Origin: Balanoglossus misakiensis
Taxonomy: Eukaryota; Hemichordata
Direction of reading: 5' to 3'
DNA length: 64,000 nucleotides
NCBI GenBank assembly: GCA_040954595.2
Contig: CM082598.2
Coordinates: 9,300,001 to 9,364,000 of the forward strand
Shown piece by piece: positions 25,201 through 37,470 of this stretch. Below the pieces are notes generated by a model. It was not told the origin of the DNA. It was given only the letters and a program-made list of their open reading frames with translations, and searched no databases. Both the position numbers and the translations under genes were made by a program. Numbering within the stretch: the first letter of the stretch is position 1; every line of letters begins with the position of its first letter.

Positions 25201-26022
25201 CAGATTCAATAGGTTGTATAGACCAGCCACACGACAGGTGGTTGCGGCGACACACATGACTTGGCAAATGTATGCACCAATCCGTAGTGTATAGACATTC
25301 GCCTGGGTATCTTGAGAGACCTGGCTACCGGTAATTGTGGTTGTTATGATCATATAAAACTGGTACAGATTGACAATACAAAGGGTAAGTTTGAGCATTG
25401 AGATAAAAATAGTGGACAATGACTAGGATTTTAATTCCACAACCTACTCTCATGGATTTATGCTTATCTTATGTTAATAGAGACTTTTATCATGTTTGTA
25501 TGCAGGCATGGTGTTATCTGGAGGTATGGCACACGAGGGCAGGTGTGTTTGCAGGGGGTCCTCATTCATTACACTTCTTAATGGCACGTGCCAGACTATT
25601 TATTCAAAACAAATTCCGGTACAATTATCTTCTATCATGAATAGCCTACAAACCCCGGCCAAATTCCTTTACATTATTAGCTGTAAATACATGCAAGACT
25701 TTTGAAATGCTTTGACAGACAAAAGCATGGTAATTTCCCGCCACGTGGCCCTTTGTAGTGTGGCACGATCTCTTTCTATAAGACCCTAATGGTTGTTATA
25801 CACCCCCGTGGCAAAGCCAAGTTTTAATTGTGGTGAACAACGGTATCCAAGCAAACCAGCAGCTGCTAACACACTGGGCACACCATTCAGGCATTACAGA
25901 AGGTTCCATTTATCACAGGGGTGTTATGGCTGTTTCTATACAAATTGGTTTACTGAATGCTTGTAAAAAATAGTGGACAGCTTGTGATACATACCATGGT
26001 CAGATCAGTTCAATCTCACTTG
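22244..26022. other. No gene recognised
   Basis: 22380-22960 is GC-richer and holds a 146-codon plus-strand frame with an internal donor-like CAAG|GTACGT at about 22780; it could be a first exon but shows no family feature. The rest is AT-rich with a 24451 repeat scrap. Confidence 0.4.
24451..24489. mobile_element. AGGGACAAAG family, terminal scrap
   Basis: A ~40-bp right terminus (AAGGGCAGCGAGAGAGAGAC) followed by a degenerate TTAA-containing end. Confidence 0.55.
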
Positions 26023-26319
26023 AAAGGAACAAAGTCTCTCTCTCTCGCTGCCCCTTTTCCATTAATTATGTTTGATACAAGATAACAGTTATGTTATTCT
26101 TCATGTAGATATATAGTGAATCAACGTTCAACTAAGCACACCTTTCATCCCACTTGTAGACACAAGGGTGAAAAACTCGCCAAAATGAATAATTGGTCTC
26201 TACTGTTTATTCATTTTGGCAAGATTTTTACTCTCATATACTACAAACGGGATGGAAGTTGTGTGTGGTCGAACATTGATTCACTATATATCCACAACAT
26301 GTAGAATAATTGTCCCTCT
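26023..26319. mobile_element. AGGGACAAAG foldback MITE, right end deleted
   Basis: The left arm is intact apart from a decayed target (TTGA). The right arm is cut after ATGTAGAATAAT, with only TGTCCCTCTAA left of the terminus. Confidence 0.7.
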
Positions 26320-26683
26320 AAATCCTGCCACATAGTACCAGTATTTCCAAGGTCAGCTTTCATAAGAACTACTATCAGTGCCACCTTTTCTATGCATTTC
26401 TTCCATAACAATAAATTTAAGCGAAGAAACTGTTCCAAAAGGAAAATCATGTAAGTGTGCATCAGCAAAAAAACAATCTCAACTGTTTGCATTACACTTC
26501 GAAGTTCTATGTACCAATTCAAAGCCTCTTAAGCTGCAAAATTTTACAATTTTTTTCCCACAGTAAAATACTTCAAATATATTCCCTATCCTATAAAATC
26601 CTCACCATTTAGCCATGTTACTTGCATTTGCATCAGTTTATCATCTCTTGGTGACACATACCACGATAGCTGCGTACTAATGC

Positions 26684-26834
26684 CACACACCCCTAATTCA
26701 GTGTGCCCTCTAGATTAATTTTACACACCCCTAAAAAGTGTGCCTTCTCAGATAATTCTGACACACCACTTTTAAAGTCATTGTGTCCTCTCAATCAATA
26801 TTACTCACCCCTAATGAAGTGTGCCCTCTAAGCC
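26684..26834 (+). repeat. Tandem repeat, ~48-bp unit
   Basis: Four diverged units of ACACCCCTAA..AGTGTGCCCTCT plus a variable A/T part. Confidence 0.65.
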
Positions 26835-26904
26835 AGAACAGAACACACCAATCAGACAAAACAACAAAATACTCAATCACAACATTTGGTACCTGGATTT
26901 CTCA

Positions 26905-27165
26905 CACTCCTAGCCGCTAAGAGTGTGGGATCGAGAGCATGGGATAAATCGATCCCACACTCTCGCAGAATTGAAAGCTCTATGTGATGCGAGCGCAGAT
27001 TGGATAACAAAACATTTTGTAATAACACGCGCTAAACGTTACCCAACTCGTCAGGGATATTTTGTCCCACACTCGCCTGCGGCTCGTGTGGGACGAAAAA
27101 TCCTCCCCAATTTGTATGAGAAATAGGATTCCAGGTCCTTGGGAGGGTGAGAATTTATTAGTATC
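26905..27165. repeat. TCACACTCC / CCAGGTCCTTGGGAG repeat
   Basis: A repeat with internal inverted blocks (CCCACACTC / GAGTGTGGG and GTCCCACACTCG / CGTGTGGGAC). Related to 51457-51868 by its ends and by the GCGAGCGC.GATTGG middle. Confidence 0.55.
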
Positions 27166-27665
27166 AGTCATTCAAGTATGCAAATGAGTTTGAAAAAAGT
27201 GGACAAAATTTGAAGAATACAGGTCAGAATACTTTTAAAAATAAAATTTTATGTTCTGTTTTTTTCAAAATCTCTGAAACGTTTTACCATGGACAGAAGA
27301 ATTTAGTTTGAAGCAATGCACTTGTGTTCTTGATTTGTTTACAACATGTCAAACTTAGAAATATTGTATTTTTGTGACATATAAAAGAAATATTCTAAGA
27401 AACTGCTATAGTCCAAATGCAAAAAGTTGCAACTCTAGAGGCTTCAATGATTGATATGCATGAGGCCTTCCCTTTCAATAATCCTACATGTATATTGCCC
27501 TGAGCAAAGTCTACTTCCTCTGTCCTGTACTACTAGGTCTTTATGTGGTTAGTCTCCTTTGAGTCTTCTTTTGTCAGGTTGAGTGCTGGATGTAGTGCAG
27601 CCTTGAGACTGCTGATTACTATGTAGATCTCCAATTCTTGTATTACATTGCATTACCAGGATGTA

Positions 27666-28041
27666 CTATAAAACGGGTTATTTTCGCGAGCAATAATTTT
27701 TCGCAAAATATGCTAGAGCCAATAAAACACAAAAATAAAAAGTCACGTGAATATAGTCAAACACACTCGCAACAAAATGTTTTCAATTTGAAAGTGCAGG
27801 TAATTTATTAAATTTTTTTACAGTTTCATGATTTTGCTACACATTGTGCAATTTGTTTGAACATCATGGTTTGTGCCCAAGAATCTTGCTACAAATGTGA
27901 CTAATAAGTTTACAATAGGATGTATTTGGGGATAACGATGCCGTTACTGAAATACGTGAACGCTAAAATTAATCCTCGCGTAACAGTTGCCTCTTCTGAT
28001 ATCACAAAAGTTTCCTGTCGCGAAAATAACCCGTTTTACAG
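27666..28041. mobile_element. CTRTAAAACGGG MITE (TA target)
   Basis: 376 bp. The ends CTATAAAACGGGTTATTTTC and inverse are flanked by TA (27664-27665, 28042-28043). Terminal arms include TCGCGA. Consistent with mariner/pogo-type insertion; no coding frame. Confidence 0.75.
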
Positions 28042-28468
28042 TAGTTGAGTTCCACTGCAAAGTACTCTGTGTTTGTTCTGATAGCTTTCACATTCTAAGG
28101 TCATCCCCACAAACAGCACTTCCCTTGGGAAAACACGATTGTCATCTCTTCTCAGTTACCTGTTCCAATTTATACAAAATGTACACCATGTGACCAAGTA
28201 TCAATAATTGGGATTCCGTCTTATTAAACAATGCAGTGACCTTGCACACATGCTGGTTGGGTGGCCTTGTGGCCATATACAACATTACAACCAGTTGCAA
28301 ACCTAGCCACGTTGGGACTTAATTTTATATCTGGATTGCATGCAATTTGTCTTGAAACATGCAAGAAAGATTGATGAGCTGTAGATATAGAAATGATAGT
28401 GCAGAGACATGTGTTTGTTCTATAGCAATGGATAATTGTGTTTTGTGAAGACACAGAGGAACAGGAAA

Positions 28469-28650
28469 CCGATCTCTACCAATTATTCATTTTGGCGAGA
28501 TTTTTACTCTCATATCCTATAAGCGGGATGGAAGTTGTTGTCTGGTCGAACGTTGATTCACTATATATCCACATGTAGAATAACATAAACGATGTCGTGT
28601 ATCAAACATATTTAATGGAAACAGGGCAGAGAGAGAGAGAGACTGTCCCT
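28469..28650. mobile_element. AGGGACAAAG foldback MITE, right half only
   Basis: Only the right arm is present, from the central TTATTCATTTTGGCGAG to GACTGTCCCT, followed by TTAA at 28651-28654. Confidence 0.7.
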
Positions 28651-29823
28651 TTAAAGTATTATCATGCTTTTAATGAAAATACTGTGTTACCCATTGTTTT
28701 GTGTGTACTCCATATTTCAATCCTCACAGTTTGAACCAGTGGAAGAGACCAACTACCCTGACATATCTGAACTTTTGATAACTCAGTTGTAAAAATGACA
28801 TTTTTGTTGCAAATGGTGACTAAAATTGGGTGTATCGTTTTGACTTCTTAAACGCTGTTTGCCATGCCTGATACTTGGCAATTTATTTCCAGCTGTATAT
28901 CCACAGTGTATAAATGCAACAGTTCCTGTGCCCTATGATGTAGTCGGGTCTCAATGAATATTTTTCCATACATGGGAGGCAAGCGTACGTCCATCAGTGA
29001 GTGAAGCGCCCTCAGGTGTCTACATGTAGGCGTTTCGTTTATGCTATACAATGTTTTTTTTCAAATGTAACTATAGGTGGCGCTCTAAAATGTCAGCTTG
29101 TTAGGTAGGGAACTGCCCGGAAGTAGTGTGGTTCTCACATACCATGGCCTAATGTAAAATTTCGAGAAAAAGCTGTCCGTATAATTGCTTGCACGCAAGT
29201 GCCCTCATGAAGTACTGTTTAATTTTGTTCCATTTGAAGTTAAGCACATTATTGTACATGTAACTATATCACTTCATCCAATCATCAAAACTGTCACAAC
29301 AAACTCTTTGCAGCATACAGACAACATGTTAATGTGGTCAGCCTATACTCCCATAAAATGGTCATTCTGCCTTGTAATCCATATCCCCATATCTCTGTCT
29401 TGCCAGCTGCAATTGTTGGTCCAAACAGGAACTCTGTCCCTTTCTATTGACCACTCAAGAAACAACCATTCTGTCTCCAAATTTGACCTTAGAAAAAATC
29501 CAGCATATCATCTGTATATATCCATTCACTACCAAGCAATTCATTTTGACAAACCACTCAAACCCAAGGATATCAAAGTACCAATTAATCAGTGGGGACT
29601 GTCATTTCTGGTGACTTGTATGTAATTTTTAAAAGCTTTGAGTCACTGAGGATTTCTAAAAAAATTCAGTCCTATATACCTTAACATGTATTGTGCATAC
29701 TTTTCTTGAGTCATTGAAGTGAGTTTGTTGAGTCAGTGGCATGTCATATGGGCTTAGAGGCCACACTGCTTGTATGTACATCATGCAGATTGGTTTTATA
29801 ACTACCACCTGTTGGTTTTGTAG

Positions 29824-29906
29824 GTCTACCTGTGGGAAAAGTTGGGCATGTAAAGAATGAACTCACAATAGATGGATGGCAAAGAAAAGGAATTGATGGG
29901 GTGTAG
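29824..29906 (+). CDS. Possible terminal exon, unrecognised
   Basis: After GGTTTTGTAG, a phase-1 frame reads LPVGKVGHVKNELTIDGWQR then KGIDGV and stops at TAG (29904-29906). The peptide has a protein-like make-up, but the opposite strand is also open across this stretch for about 100 codons, so strand and coding status are uncertain. No family was recognised. Confidence 0.2.
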
Positions 29907-30092
29907 TGTTTGGCTGTCAAGCTGTGATGAGCTGTAGTCAAGTCATAGAATAGACTGTTCATAAATAATACACTAGACGCTACCCATGTCCTTATATTCA
30001 GTACATGGTCGGCTATTGCTGTATTCAATAGTGAAATCAAGTAAAGGTCAAATTTGGACAATGGTGACCGTTACTAGGTGGAGATTAGTCTT

Positions 30093-30233
30093 TACCATTC
30101 TTGGTTTGAAGCATAATACACCCAAAATTTTCAAGACTACCATTCTTGGTTTGAAGCACAATACCGTACACCCAAAAGTTTCAAGACTACCCATTCTTGG
30201 TTTGAAGCATAATACACCCAAAATTTTCAAGAC
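30093..30233 (+). repeat. Tandem repeat, 45-50-bp unit, three copies
   Basis: TACCATTCTTGGTTTGAAGC followed by AYAATACACCCAAAATTTTC and AAGAC repeats three times with few changes; the middle unit has a 5-base insertion (CCGTA). Confidence 0.85.
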
Positions 30234-30967
30234 AACAGTGTAGTACATGTACTGGTGTATTTTAATTCATATCTAGACAATTTCAGTTGTTGGCATGTTA
30301 ATACCATGTTTCCTATACATGAAGTTGTCTTACTTCAATCAAGCAGTGCGGTGATTACTTTTGTTAGTTACAATGTAGTACAAACACAAAGTAAAGACCA
30401 CACAGAAATCCACACTCTTTTGAGCATAATCATCCATGTATTTTGGGCATCAGAGCTACCACAGTATTTATCATGACAATGTTGTAAAAACAATGGAATG
30501 ATGCATGGGATTTAAGGCGTGTGTAATACCAGTTATAGATTGTTTTTTTTGTTTTTTGTTTTTTTTAATTCCATTCATTTAATCTTACATGTATCATATA
30601 GATATAACGTGTTTTGATAAAATAATAATACATGTAATAATAATAATATATAAAAAGACATTCACCAAGTACAGTTGTTTAACAAAATATTTACATCTCA
30701 GATGGAAGCAAGGATTTTCTTCCAATAATGGGTGAAATCTGAATTATTATTCCTTTTGAGTATTTGGTGCATAAATTGTAGATATCTGTAAAATATATAT
30801 CGAAATTGGTGTTTGCTCTAATGCTGTTAATATCATGTTGTAAGTGGACCCATGAAGCGAATACACAATACTTTGCAATAGTAATGACAATGTTTACAAA
30901 TCTATAAAGAGGATGACTTGACAGTTTTGTAACCAAGAATAACAGTTTCTAAGTTGACCTCCCCTAA

Positions 30968-32370
30968 GGGAGCCGTCATTATTTACGGCCTGGGGGGGGG
31001 GGGGGGTCGGAGGAATTACACTAGAAACTCCAAAATTTTGAGAAACCCCCCCTGCCAAGCATGAAGATTTTGAGAACCCCCCCCCTTCCAACACAGAAAT
31101 TTCGACTGCCCCCCCCTAAAACCGGAACAACTACATATCAATACATGTATCTGTATTGAACACCTATTGCCTGGCCATGAAAGCCAAAGCGGCCGTTTAT
31201 TACACCCGAGGGGCTGTGAGTTACCAGGATCATATGCTATTTCCCAAGGCCTCAGGGAAATAGCATATGATTCTGGTAACTCACAGTCACGAGGGGGTAA
31301 AAACGGCTGCTATGGCCCGAATATAGGCCAGGCCATAGGTGTTTTATAATAAACCTCATGCTAACAGCTAGGAAAATCTTGCAATTTTCTCTTGAGGTTG
31401 GCAGACGACATCTTCAGCGGTGGCCATTGTGTCAGACAACGCGACGCTGATTGACGTGACCGAGTCTGCGCACTCACGCTGGTCACGTGACCGGTTTATA
31501 TTTTTTCTGCTATTTCCCTAGTGGTTCATAGTCGATTCTATTTTCCTATCACGTGACGGATTCTGGCGAATCACGGCACAGTATTAGCATAATATATTAT
31601 AATGGGGACTCGGGAAATAGCATATGATTCTGGTAACTCACAGCCCCTCGGGTGTAATAAACGGCCGCTATGGCCCTCATGGCCAGGCAATAGGTGTTCA
31701 CTATTACAGTAGTGTAGTAAAAGACCTTTCAACTCCAGGTTCACCCTGCTACATTGTAGGTGATCATCAGTTGCATCATGATGGATTGAAAAGGGTGAAA
31801 CAACAACTAAATAATGATTACCGTAAAAGCTCACCATAACCAGTAACCATCAAGTAGCATTGTGTAATTTGGACAGGCATCGTTAAAAGTCAAAATGATT
31901 ATCAAACTTTGTTGGTGAAAATATATTTCTGTGAATTAACAACAGTTCAGGTAGTTCAGTTCTATGTGCTAATATAGGTATCTGCTGGGAGCATTCCGCC
32001 ATGATCCGACTGTCCTTCCCCCTCTTGTAACAACTGTTGGAAATGACTGTACAGGTACTATATCGTCACCACTGTCATCTTCAATTTATCAGCAAATTTT
32101 GGGAAAAATACTTTGACAGTGCAGTGTGGACACTCTGGTGTTCCGCGACCTCCGGTCGCTGAGCGCTGCAGCACTTGCACAGCACACAACTAAATCTTTC
32201 AGTTGAAAAACTTTGATACATTTCCCAAAAATGAGTGACCCCCCCTCTTCATCTACAATTTTTGAGAACCCCCCCCCTGCAGCCTTCCAATTTTTGAGAA
32301 ACCCCCCCCCCCTTGATTCCTCCGACCCCCCCCCCCCCCCCCCCCCAGGCCATAAATAATGACGGCTCCG
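30968..32370. mobile_element. GGGAGCCGTC G/C-tract element (TAA target)
   Basis: Left end GGGAGCCGTCATTATTTACG, right end the inverse with one terminal mismatch. TAA at 30965-30967 and 32371-32373. A 16-base G-run follows the left end and a 20-base C-run precedes the right end. GAACCCCCCC / TTTTGAGAA motifs repeat near both ends. It contains the foldback repeat at 31155-31705. Confidence 0.75.
31155..31705. repeat. Composite foldback within the GGGAGCC element
   Basis: The module CACCTATTGCCTGGCCATG... to ...CATATGCTATTTCCC appears three times. Two copies face each other (31155-31243 and 31250-31347), and a third, in inverse orientation, stands at 31612-31705. The 260-bp spacer between has two GTCACGTGA-type palindromes. 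Confidence 0.7.
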
Positions 32371-33084
32371 TAAGACCCCTGGAACGAAGTTCTGTAACTA
32401 AAGGTTCAAAAGCGCCTTATCTTAAAAGCACCCCAGAAATGCCCTACAGATGTAACATAGCTAATAAATTACAATTCCAACGAGAATGAGAGCCTACAGG
32501 GGCTTTGAATCTCTATGTACAGTCTGAGTCTGCATTTAATGTTATAAATTTGACAAAGTTAATGGTGCATTAAAAGAAGAGTCAGTGAGCTGCCTTAGGG
32601 ATGTTACAAGTGATTCACAAATAATTCAGGTGACAATAATTGTAAATACAGAAGATATTATTAAAAGGTAGTTTGTGTTGGGAGTCATGTCTATTACGGG
32701 GAATATCGCGACAAAGTAGTATTTTTCGTATTGTGCTTGTGCGTCTTGAAAGAAGTCAGTTAAGCCATGTTCTCTTTTACCCTGTCACCACCATGGTTCA
32801 GTCCAAACCCATTGTTTTCTATGGTGGTAAGTTTGGACCTCTGAAGAGGGAACTGGGGATGAAAGGGTTAACCCAACTGATTAAACAGTGTGGAAACTGT
32901 CAATTGCATTAAATTAAAGTAGTACATAACAGAAATGATGTGAGTCATGGAAGTATTTGCCATATTGTGCAGAGTGTAAGTTGAGTTGTCATCATTAAGG
33001 TATTCACAACATTTGGGAATTTGTGTCAGAGTACATCGGACTCTTGCCTTTGGCAATACTTCTTCTGTATGATGTATTTAAAGA

Positions 33085-33275
33085 GAATGGGTCATCGCAA
33101 ACCCCACTGCAGTCACTACTAGGATCATCTTCAGTTGCTCTCATGCCCAGTCTACGCTACAATTGGCTGCTTCGTTCTTTCTAAGAATGATCTAATTTCA
33201 GGGATTTGTGGATGAATTGTAATGTTTATAAACAAACAAACGCGGCGCGACGACCCCCTCACTTTAACAAAATTC
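33085..33275 (+). repeat. Dispersed repeat, copy 2
   Basis: Same repeat as 480-725 in the same orientation. The ATTTCAGGGATTTGTGGATG segment is identical in the two copies. Confidence 0.55.
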
Positions 33276-33856
33276 TTTTATTTCATGAATAACACAGTTT
33301 AAGGCCTTCATCACTGAAAAGGCAAAGAAATGAACATTTTCACTGAATACATGGAGCACAGACTGCAAATTTATGGAATACTACACAATATCAATGGGAA
33401 ATAGCTTCACTTAAGTTCATTTGCATAGAAGATTGCCTTTGACCTTTTTATCTGTTGGCATCTTACATGTTGATTGTAAGTTTTCAATAAGATTGATATT
33501 CCTATCTTGAGGAATGCCTTCAGTGTATTCATTTTGACTTTAACTTTGGGTAGCACGTGTACATAGCTGAGATTTGCATGTGTGTCTCATCTGGGCACAA
33601 AACTGTTTATTAGGAAACAAGGGAATCAAAGGATTAGCTGAGCTTGACCACATATGCCCCTTTAATAATTAAAGGGATAAAGTCTGTCTCTCTCTCTCGC
33701 TGCCCTTTTCCATTAGTTATGTTTGATACAAGACACCGTTTATGTTAATATGTACCGGTATGTTTACATGTATATGTAATGAATGAACGTTCAACCACAC
33801 ACAACTTCCATCCCGCTTGTATTATATGAGAGTAAATATCTCCCCAAGATGAATAA

Positions 33857-34844
33857 GGCTGCATTCACAAACACCTCTGGAGGGGGGGGGGGCGGGAGAA
33901 TTCAATTTTTTTTACCGCTAATTTTCACATGCCCCCCTTCCGAACTGCCAATATTTTCAAATCCCCCCCTTCCGAACTGCCAAAATTTTGAAATCCCCCC
34001 CCCATTTTCTTTCACAGAGCAAAACACATCACCTATCTATCTTGTAAAAAGAAAAACAGCGCTCCCATGAAAAGAATTTGAAACTGATGTTTCCCCTCAT
34101 CAGTGGGTATTAAAACTGAACATTGTTTTTATTTTTTAAGTACATATATTTGTATTCTGTGTTGGGAGACATTGTAAACCGAGAATTGAAGGGGGTGGGT
34201 TTGGGAGGGGGTGCCCCCCTCCCACATAAGAAAATTTTCTAAAATACAGAGCTCAAAGCTGCATTTTAATGAACCCGGCAAACGCAAATTAACTCAACTA
34301 CCGGTATGTTGGGGAGGACAAATTTAACCGTCACCGCTCAAAGTTATCATGGGGTGGGGCAAGTCCCCTGACCTGGGACACTAGATAAACCAGTCAATGA
34401 TTGAAAGGTGTTGATGAATGGAGGGGGTGGGTGTGGGAGGGGGTGTCCCCCTCCCACATTAGAAAATTTTGTAAAATAAAGGGCGCGAAACTGCATTTTG
34501 TGGATTCAAAATAAATATTTCGTCGTTAAAGTTTTCAAGTCCCCCCCTTTCAGTCCCTAAATTATTTCAAATCCCCCCCCTTACATACCAGTGTTTTTGC
34601 TAAGGTTGGGGAACATTGGTAATGGATTTGGGAACGCCGGTAACATTCCTATAACCCCCTAATATAACTACATTGATACACCCAGGGGAACCCCGGTAAA
34701 ATGACTGGGGAACTCCGGTAGATTTTACCTAGGTACCACCCTTAACAAAAACACTGCATACCCTCAATTTTTTCAAATCCCCCCCCCCCTCAATTCTCCT
34801 GCCCCCCCCCCCCCCCCCCTCCAGAGGTGTTTGTGAATGCAGCC
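33857..34844. mobile_element. GGCTGCATTC element with its own nested insertion
   Basis: Same termini; target TAA (33854-33856, 34845-34847). It lies inside the foldback MITE 33673-34895 and contains the CAGTG element 34589-34756. An 18-base C-run precedes its right end. Confidence 0.85.
34589..34756. mobile_element. CAGTGTTTTTG MITE with 5-bp target duplication
   Basis: 168 bp. The ends CAGTGTTTTTGCTAAGG and CCTTAACAAAAACACTG have CATAC on both sides (34584-34588, 34757-34761). The uninterrupted sister at 18400 reads CACATACCCTC at this point, which confirms the insertion. Internal GGGGAAC..CGGTA motifs repeat several times. Superfamily not assigned. Confidence 0.8.
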
Positions 34845-35894
34845 TAAACGGTGTGGACCGATTATTCATTTTGGTGAAAGAGAGACTTTGCCCCTTTAAT
34901 GATCAGAACTGTCACTGATGTATGCTATGATTTCACCTTTAGGGTAAAAAAAATCAAATGGTACTTGCATGGGTACACAGGTTATTAAAATCAACAGGTG
35001 TGTTAAGTTCAATAGTGCACAACAGATCAGTGTGTATACTAAATACTAAGGGGGGGGGGGGACTCTGAGGTAAACAAATCAGATTTTTGCATGTATGTTT
35101 CCTAGGACCTGTCACCTTGGTTTAATAAAACAAATTCAAGAGAGGAAAAATATGTTGTAAAAAAATGTGATATTTGCATAATTGTGTTATCGGGGAAACT
35201 TTTGCAATTTTTGTCAAAAATTGTTTTCACTGAAACCGCTTGTCATATTGCTTGAACTTTGGCAGGCATGTTCCTTGTAGTGATTGAAGTAAGATATTGT
35301 ACAATTTTGGTGATATTTGCATATTTGTGTTTTTGCCACTTTTGAACAAATATATTCTGTGAAACTGCTTGTTGGATTGAAATTTGTTTTTTCTCTGATT
35401 GCTTTGAAATTTAGGATATAATTTAATAACACATACATGTACATGTGTGCAACTTTTATTCAATTCTGATATCAGAAATATTCAATATTTAGTGAGGTTT
35501 TGTAAGTTTCTTTGTTTTTGGTTAGAAAATCTTCTAAACCAATTGTCCAGTTGTTTTTAAAGTTACTATTTACAAGGAGTTGTTACCCCGAACTAAGACA
35601 TGTTTACATAACTTTAATAGGCCAGCTGTTACAGGGACCACCAGCTATTAAATATTTAATTACCAGTGCCAGGTCTGTCTGTGTGTGTCTGTCTGTCTGT
35701 TCCAGGGCTGACTGAAAGAAGTTGCTTCTCATATGTGTTTGTACAGACAATTTTTGGTCAAAAATAAATTTTTCTAGCACCACTTGTAAGACTGCCACGA
35801 CACATGACAGCTTATTGGGCATGTTCCTTGTTTGTTTTTTTACATTCCATATTTGTATGTGATTAGATCATATCTGCTTGCAATGTCACCTGTA

Positions 35895-35975
35895 ATTTTT
35901 ATTCTGGTGTATCCCTATTTCTGCGTAATCCTCCAATGGGACCACAGTGTCCTTGACGCTATTTTTCACTTTCAC
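35895..35975 (+). repeat. Repeat shared with 45510-45590
   Basis: CTGCGTAATC..AATGGGACCACAGTGTCCTTGACGC occurs at both places with only a few differences. Nature unknown. Confidence 0.5.
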
Positions 35976-36194
35976 TTATCACGCAGCAGCGTAGCGTCGA
36001 TCTCGAGATGCGGAAGTGACGTAAGAGACTACGCTAAGCTAGTCACCAGTAGCAGACGCCTTGCAAGTGGGAGCAAAAACAGAGTTGGCAAAAGCACGGG
36101 AAAAGGTTTTATAAAAGTTCCCGACCCTTCGGTCTGACAGTCAAAATCTAGCTGAGAAATAGTTGTCAAACATTGGCATATCTTGTTCTGTTGT

Positions 36195-36911
36195 CGAATT
36201 TGAAACAATTCACTTCGTACGAATTTGAGTCCTATCTCAAATCTCTTGGTGTTAAGCACAACTTAACAGCTCTATACAACCCACAAAGTAACGGCGGCGT
36301 AGATCGTCTGAATGCAACCATCAAAGAAGGTTTGAAGACAAGGGAAACCGTTCGCTAAGGGTATCTGTACAATATGGCAGAACTATCGAGCAACACCGCA
36401 CGCGCTTACTCAGAAATCACCAGCTGAACTCATGATAAACCACCAGCTCCGTTTATCACTGGATCAGCTGAAACCACCCACAGATGTTCAGACACAGAAG
36501 AGCACTGATCTGAAATCACAGATTCAGCAACGTCAAGAAAAGATCAAGACGTATACTGATGAGAAACGACATGCAAAATCAACCACTCTGAAAGTTGGTG
36601 ACTACGTGAGAATTAAGCGACCCAACCGCAGTCACAAATTATCAGCTTCGCTATCTCAACCTCACCGTATTGTCAGACAACTAGGGACGTCAACATTCAA
36701 ACTGGATGATGGAACAAAATGGAATATCCGACGATTAGCACGTTCTTATCATCGTTCGACATTTACCGCAGCGTATGATGAGAGACATGATCACCTGATG
36801 ATACAACCAGAGCATCCGCCAGGATAAGCAGCTATGTCAGAGCAACCTCCAGGACGACCTAGACGTACCGTCCGTCTGCCAGCCTATTTGAATGACTATG
36901 ATCTCTCTTGA
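36195..36911 (+). pseudogene. Ty3/gypsy integrase C-terminal half (broken)
   Basis: The frame FTSYEFESYLKSLGVKHNLT-ALYNPQSNGGVDRLN is the end of a retroviral-type integrase catalytic core (Y/HPQSNG-x-x-x-RLN). A frameshift near 36345 moves to the frame FAKGICTIWQNYRATPHALT-QKSPAELM, the usual post-core segment. A basic region and the integrase C-terminal domain (VGDYVRIKRPN, HRIVRQLGTSTFKLDDG) follow. An in-frame TAA at about 36825 interrupts a short tail (SEQPPGRPRRTVRLPAYL) that ends at 36911. The N-terminal zinc finger and most of the DDE core are missing: sequence before 36195 no longer matches. The polypurine tract and LTR downstream confirm the family. A defective copy. Confidence 0.85.
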
Positions 36912-37045
36912 TATGGACATAGACATGTTTGAGTTTTGAACTGGCTAGGACACTTGCTTTGACGCAGAGTTTGCAAATTTTTTATGTTTATGAAGTTCTT
37001 GTTTATTCGTGTTCATGACAGTCGTTTTGAAATGCGTATCATGCT

Positions 37046-37250
37046 GGAGGAGGGAATATGTTGTGTTTGGACATTTCGTTAAACACATAAGTAACTTTGC
37101 ATGACTGTTTTCCCATGATGCTTAAGCGAGAACTAGTTTGTATTTTTTGTAGTGAGTTGACTCGTGTGCTAGACGCATTAAAAGTTGTTCTCTGAATATA
37201 GCTTGTTGTCCGCCTCTGACGAACCCGACACCAGATTAACCTATTTTACA
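37046..37250 (+). mobile_element. Polypurine tract and 3' LTR of the gypsy element
   Basis: A purine tract (GGAGGAGGGAA, about 37046-37055) is followed by TGTTGTGTTTGG at 37059, the standard arrangement of polypurine primer and 3' LTR. The LTR probably runs about 190 bp to TTTTACA near 37250; the exact end is uncertain because no second LTR copy is in the window. No 5' LTR or primer-binding site was found upstream, so the element is 5'-truncated. Confidence 0.55.
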
Positions 37251-37470
37251 TTGTGTGTGTGTGGGGGGGGGGGTGTAATTAGCTACCGGGGGAGGGGGGG
37301 CAGCTACTAGTTGTGTCTAACAACTACAGGAGGGGACTAATTTTGCATGACATCTACCTCGGGACAACCATTTTGTTTGCACATCAACCACTGAGCCAGA
37401 GCAAATTTTGTGTGACCTGCGGGATAGAAAGCTGATAATATTCTGTCGGTTCCAATCTAATTTAAGTTAA

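Larger units (their letters stand above)
26523..27444. mobile_element. AGCCYCTA element expanded by insertions
   Basis: Same termini as 37471-37817 (AAGCCTCTTAAGCTGC at the left, GCAACTCTAGAGGCTT at the right), with decayed targets. Its 920 bp include a ~48-bp tandem repeat (26684-26834) and a TCACACTCC-type repeat (26905-27165) that the short copy lacks. Confidence 0.55.
33673..34895. mobile_element. AGGGACAAAG foldback MITE split by a large insertion
   Basis: Left part 33673-33856 and right part 34845-34895 of one foldback copy, TTAA at 33669-33672 and 34896-34899. It is split by the GGCTGCATTC element at 33857-34844. The right arm is shortened after TTATTCATTTTGG. Confidence 0.8.

Noticed and set aside
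29185-29625. 146-codon plus-strand frame
   Set aside because: AT-rich, no motif, no splice or polyadenylation context; expected by chance in 64 kb.
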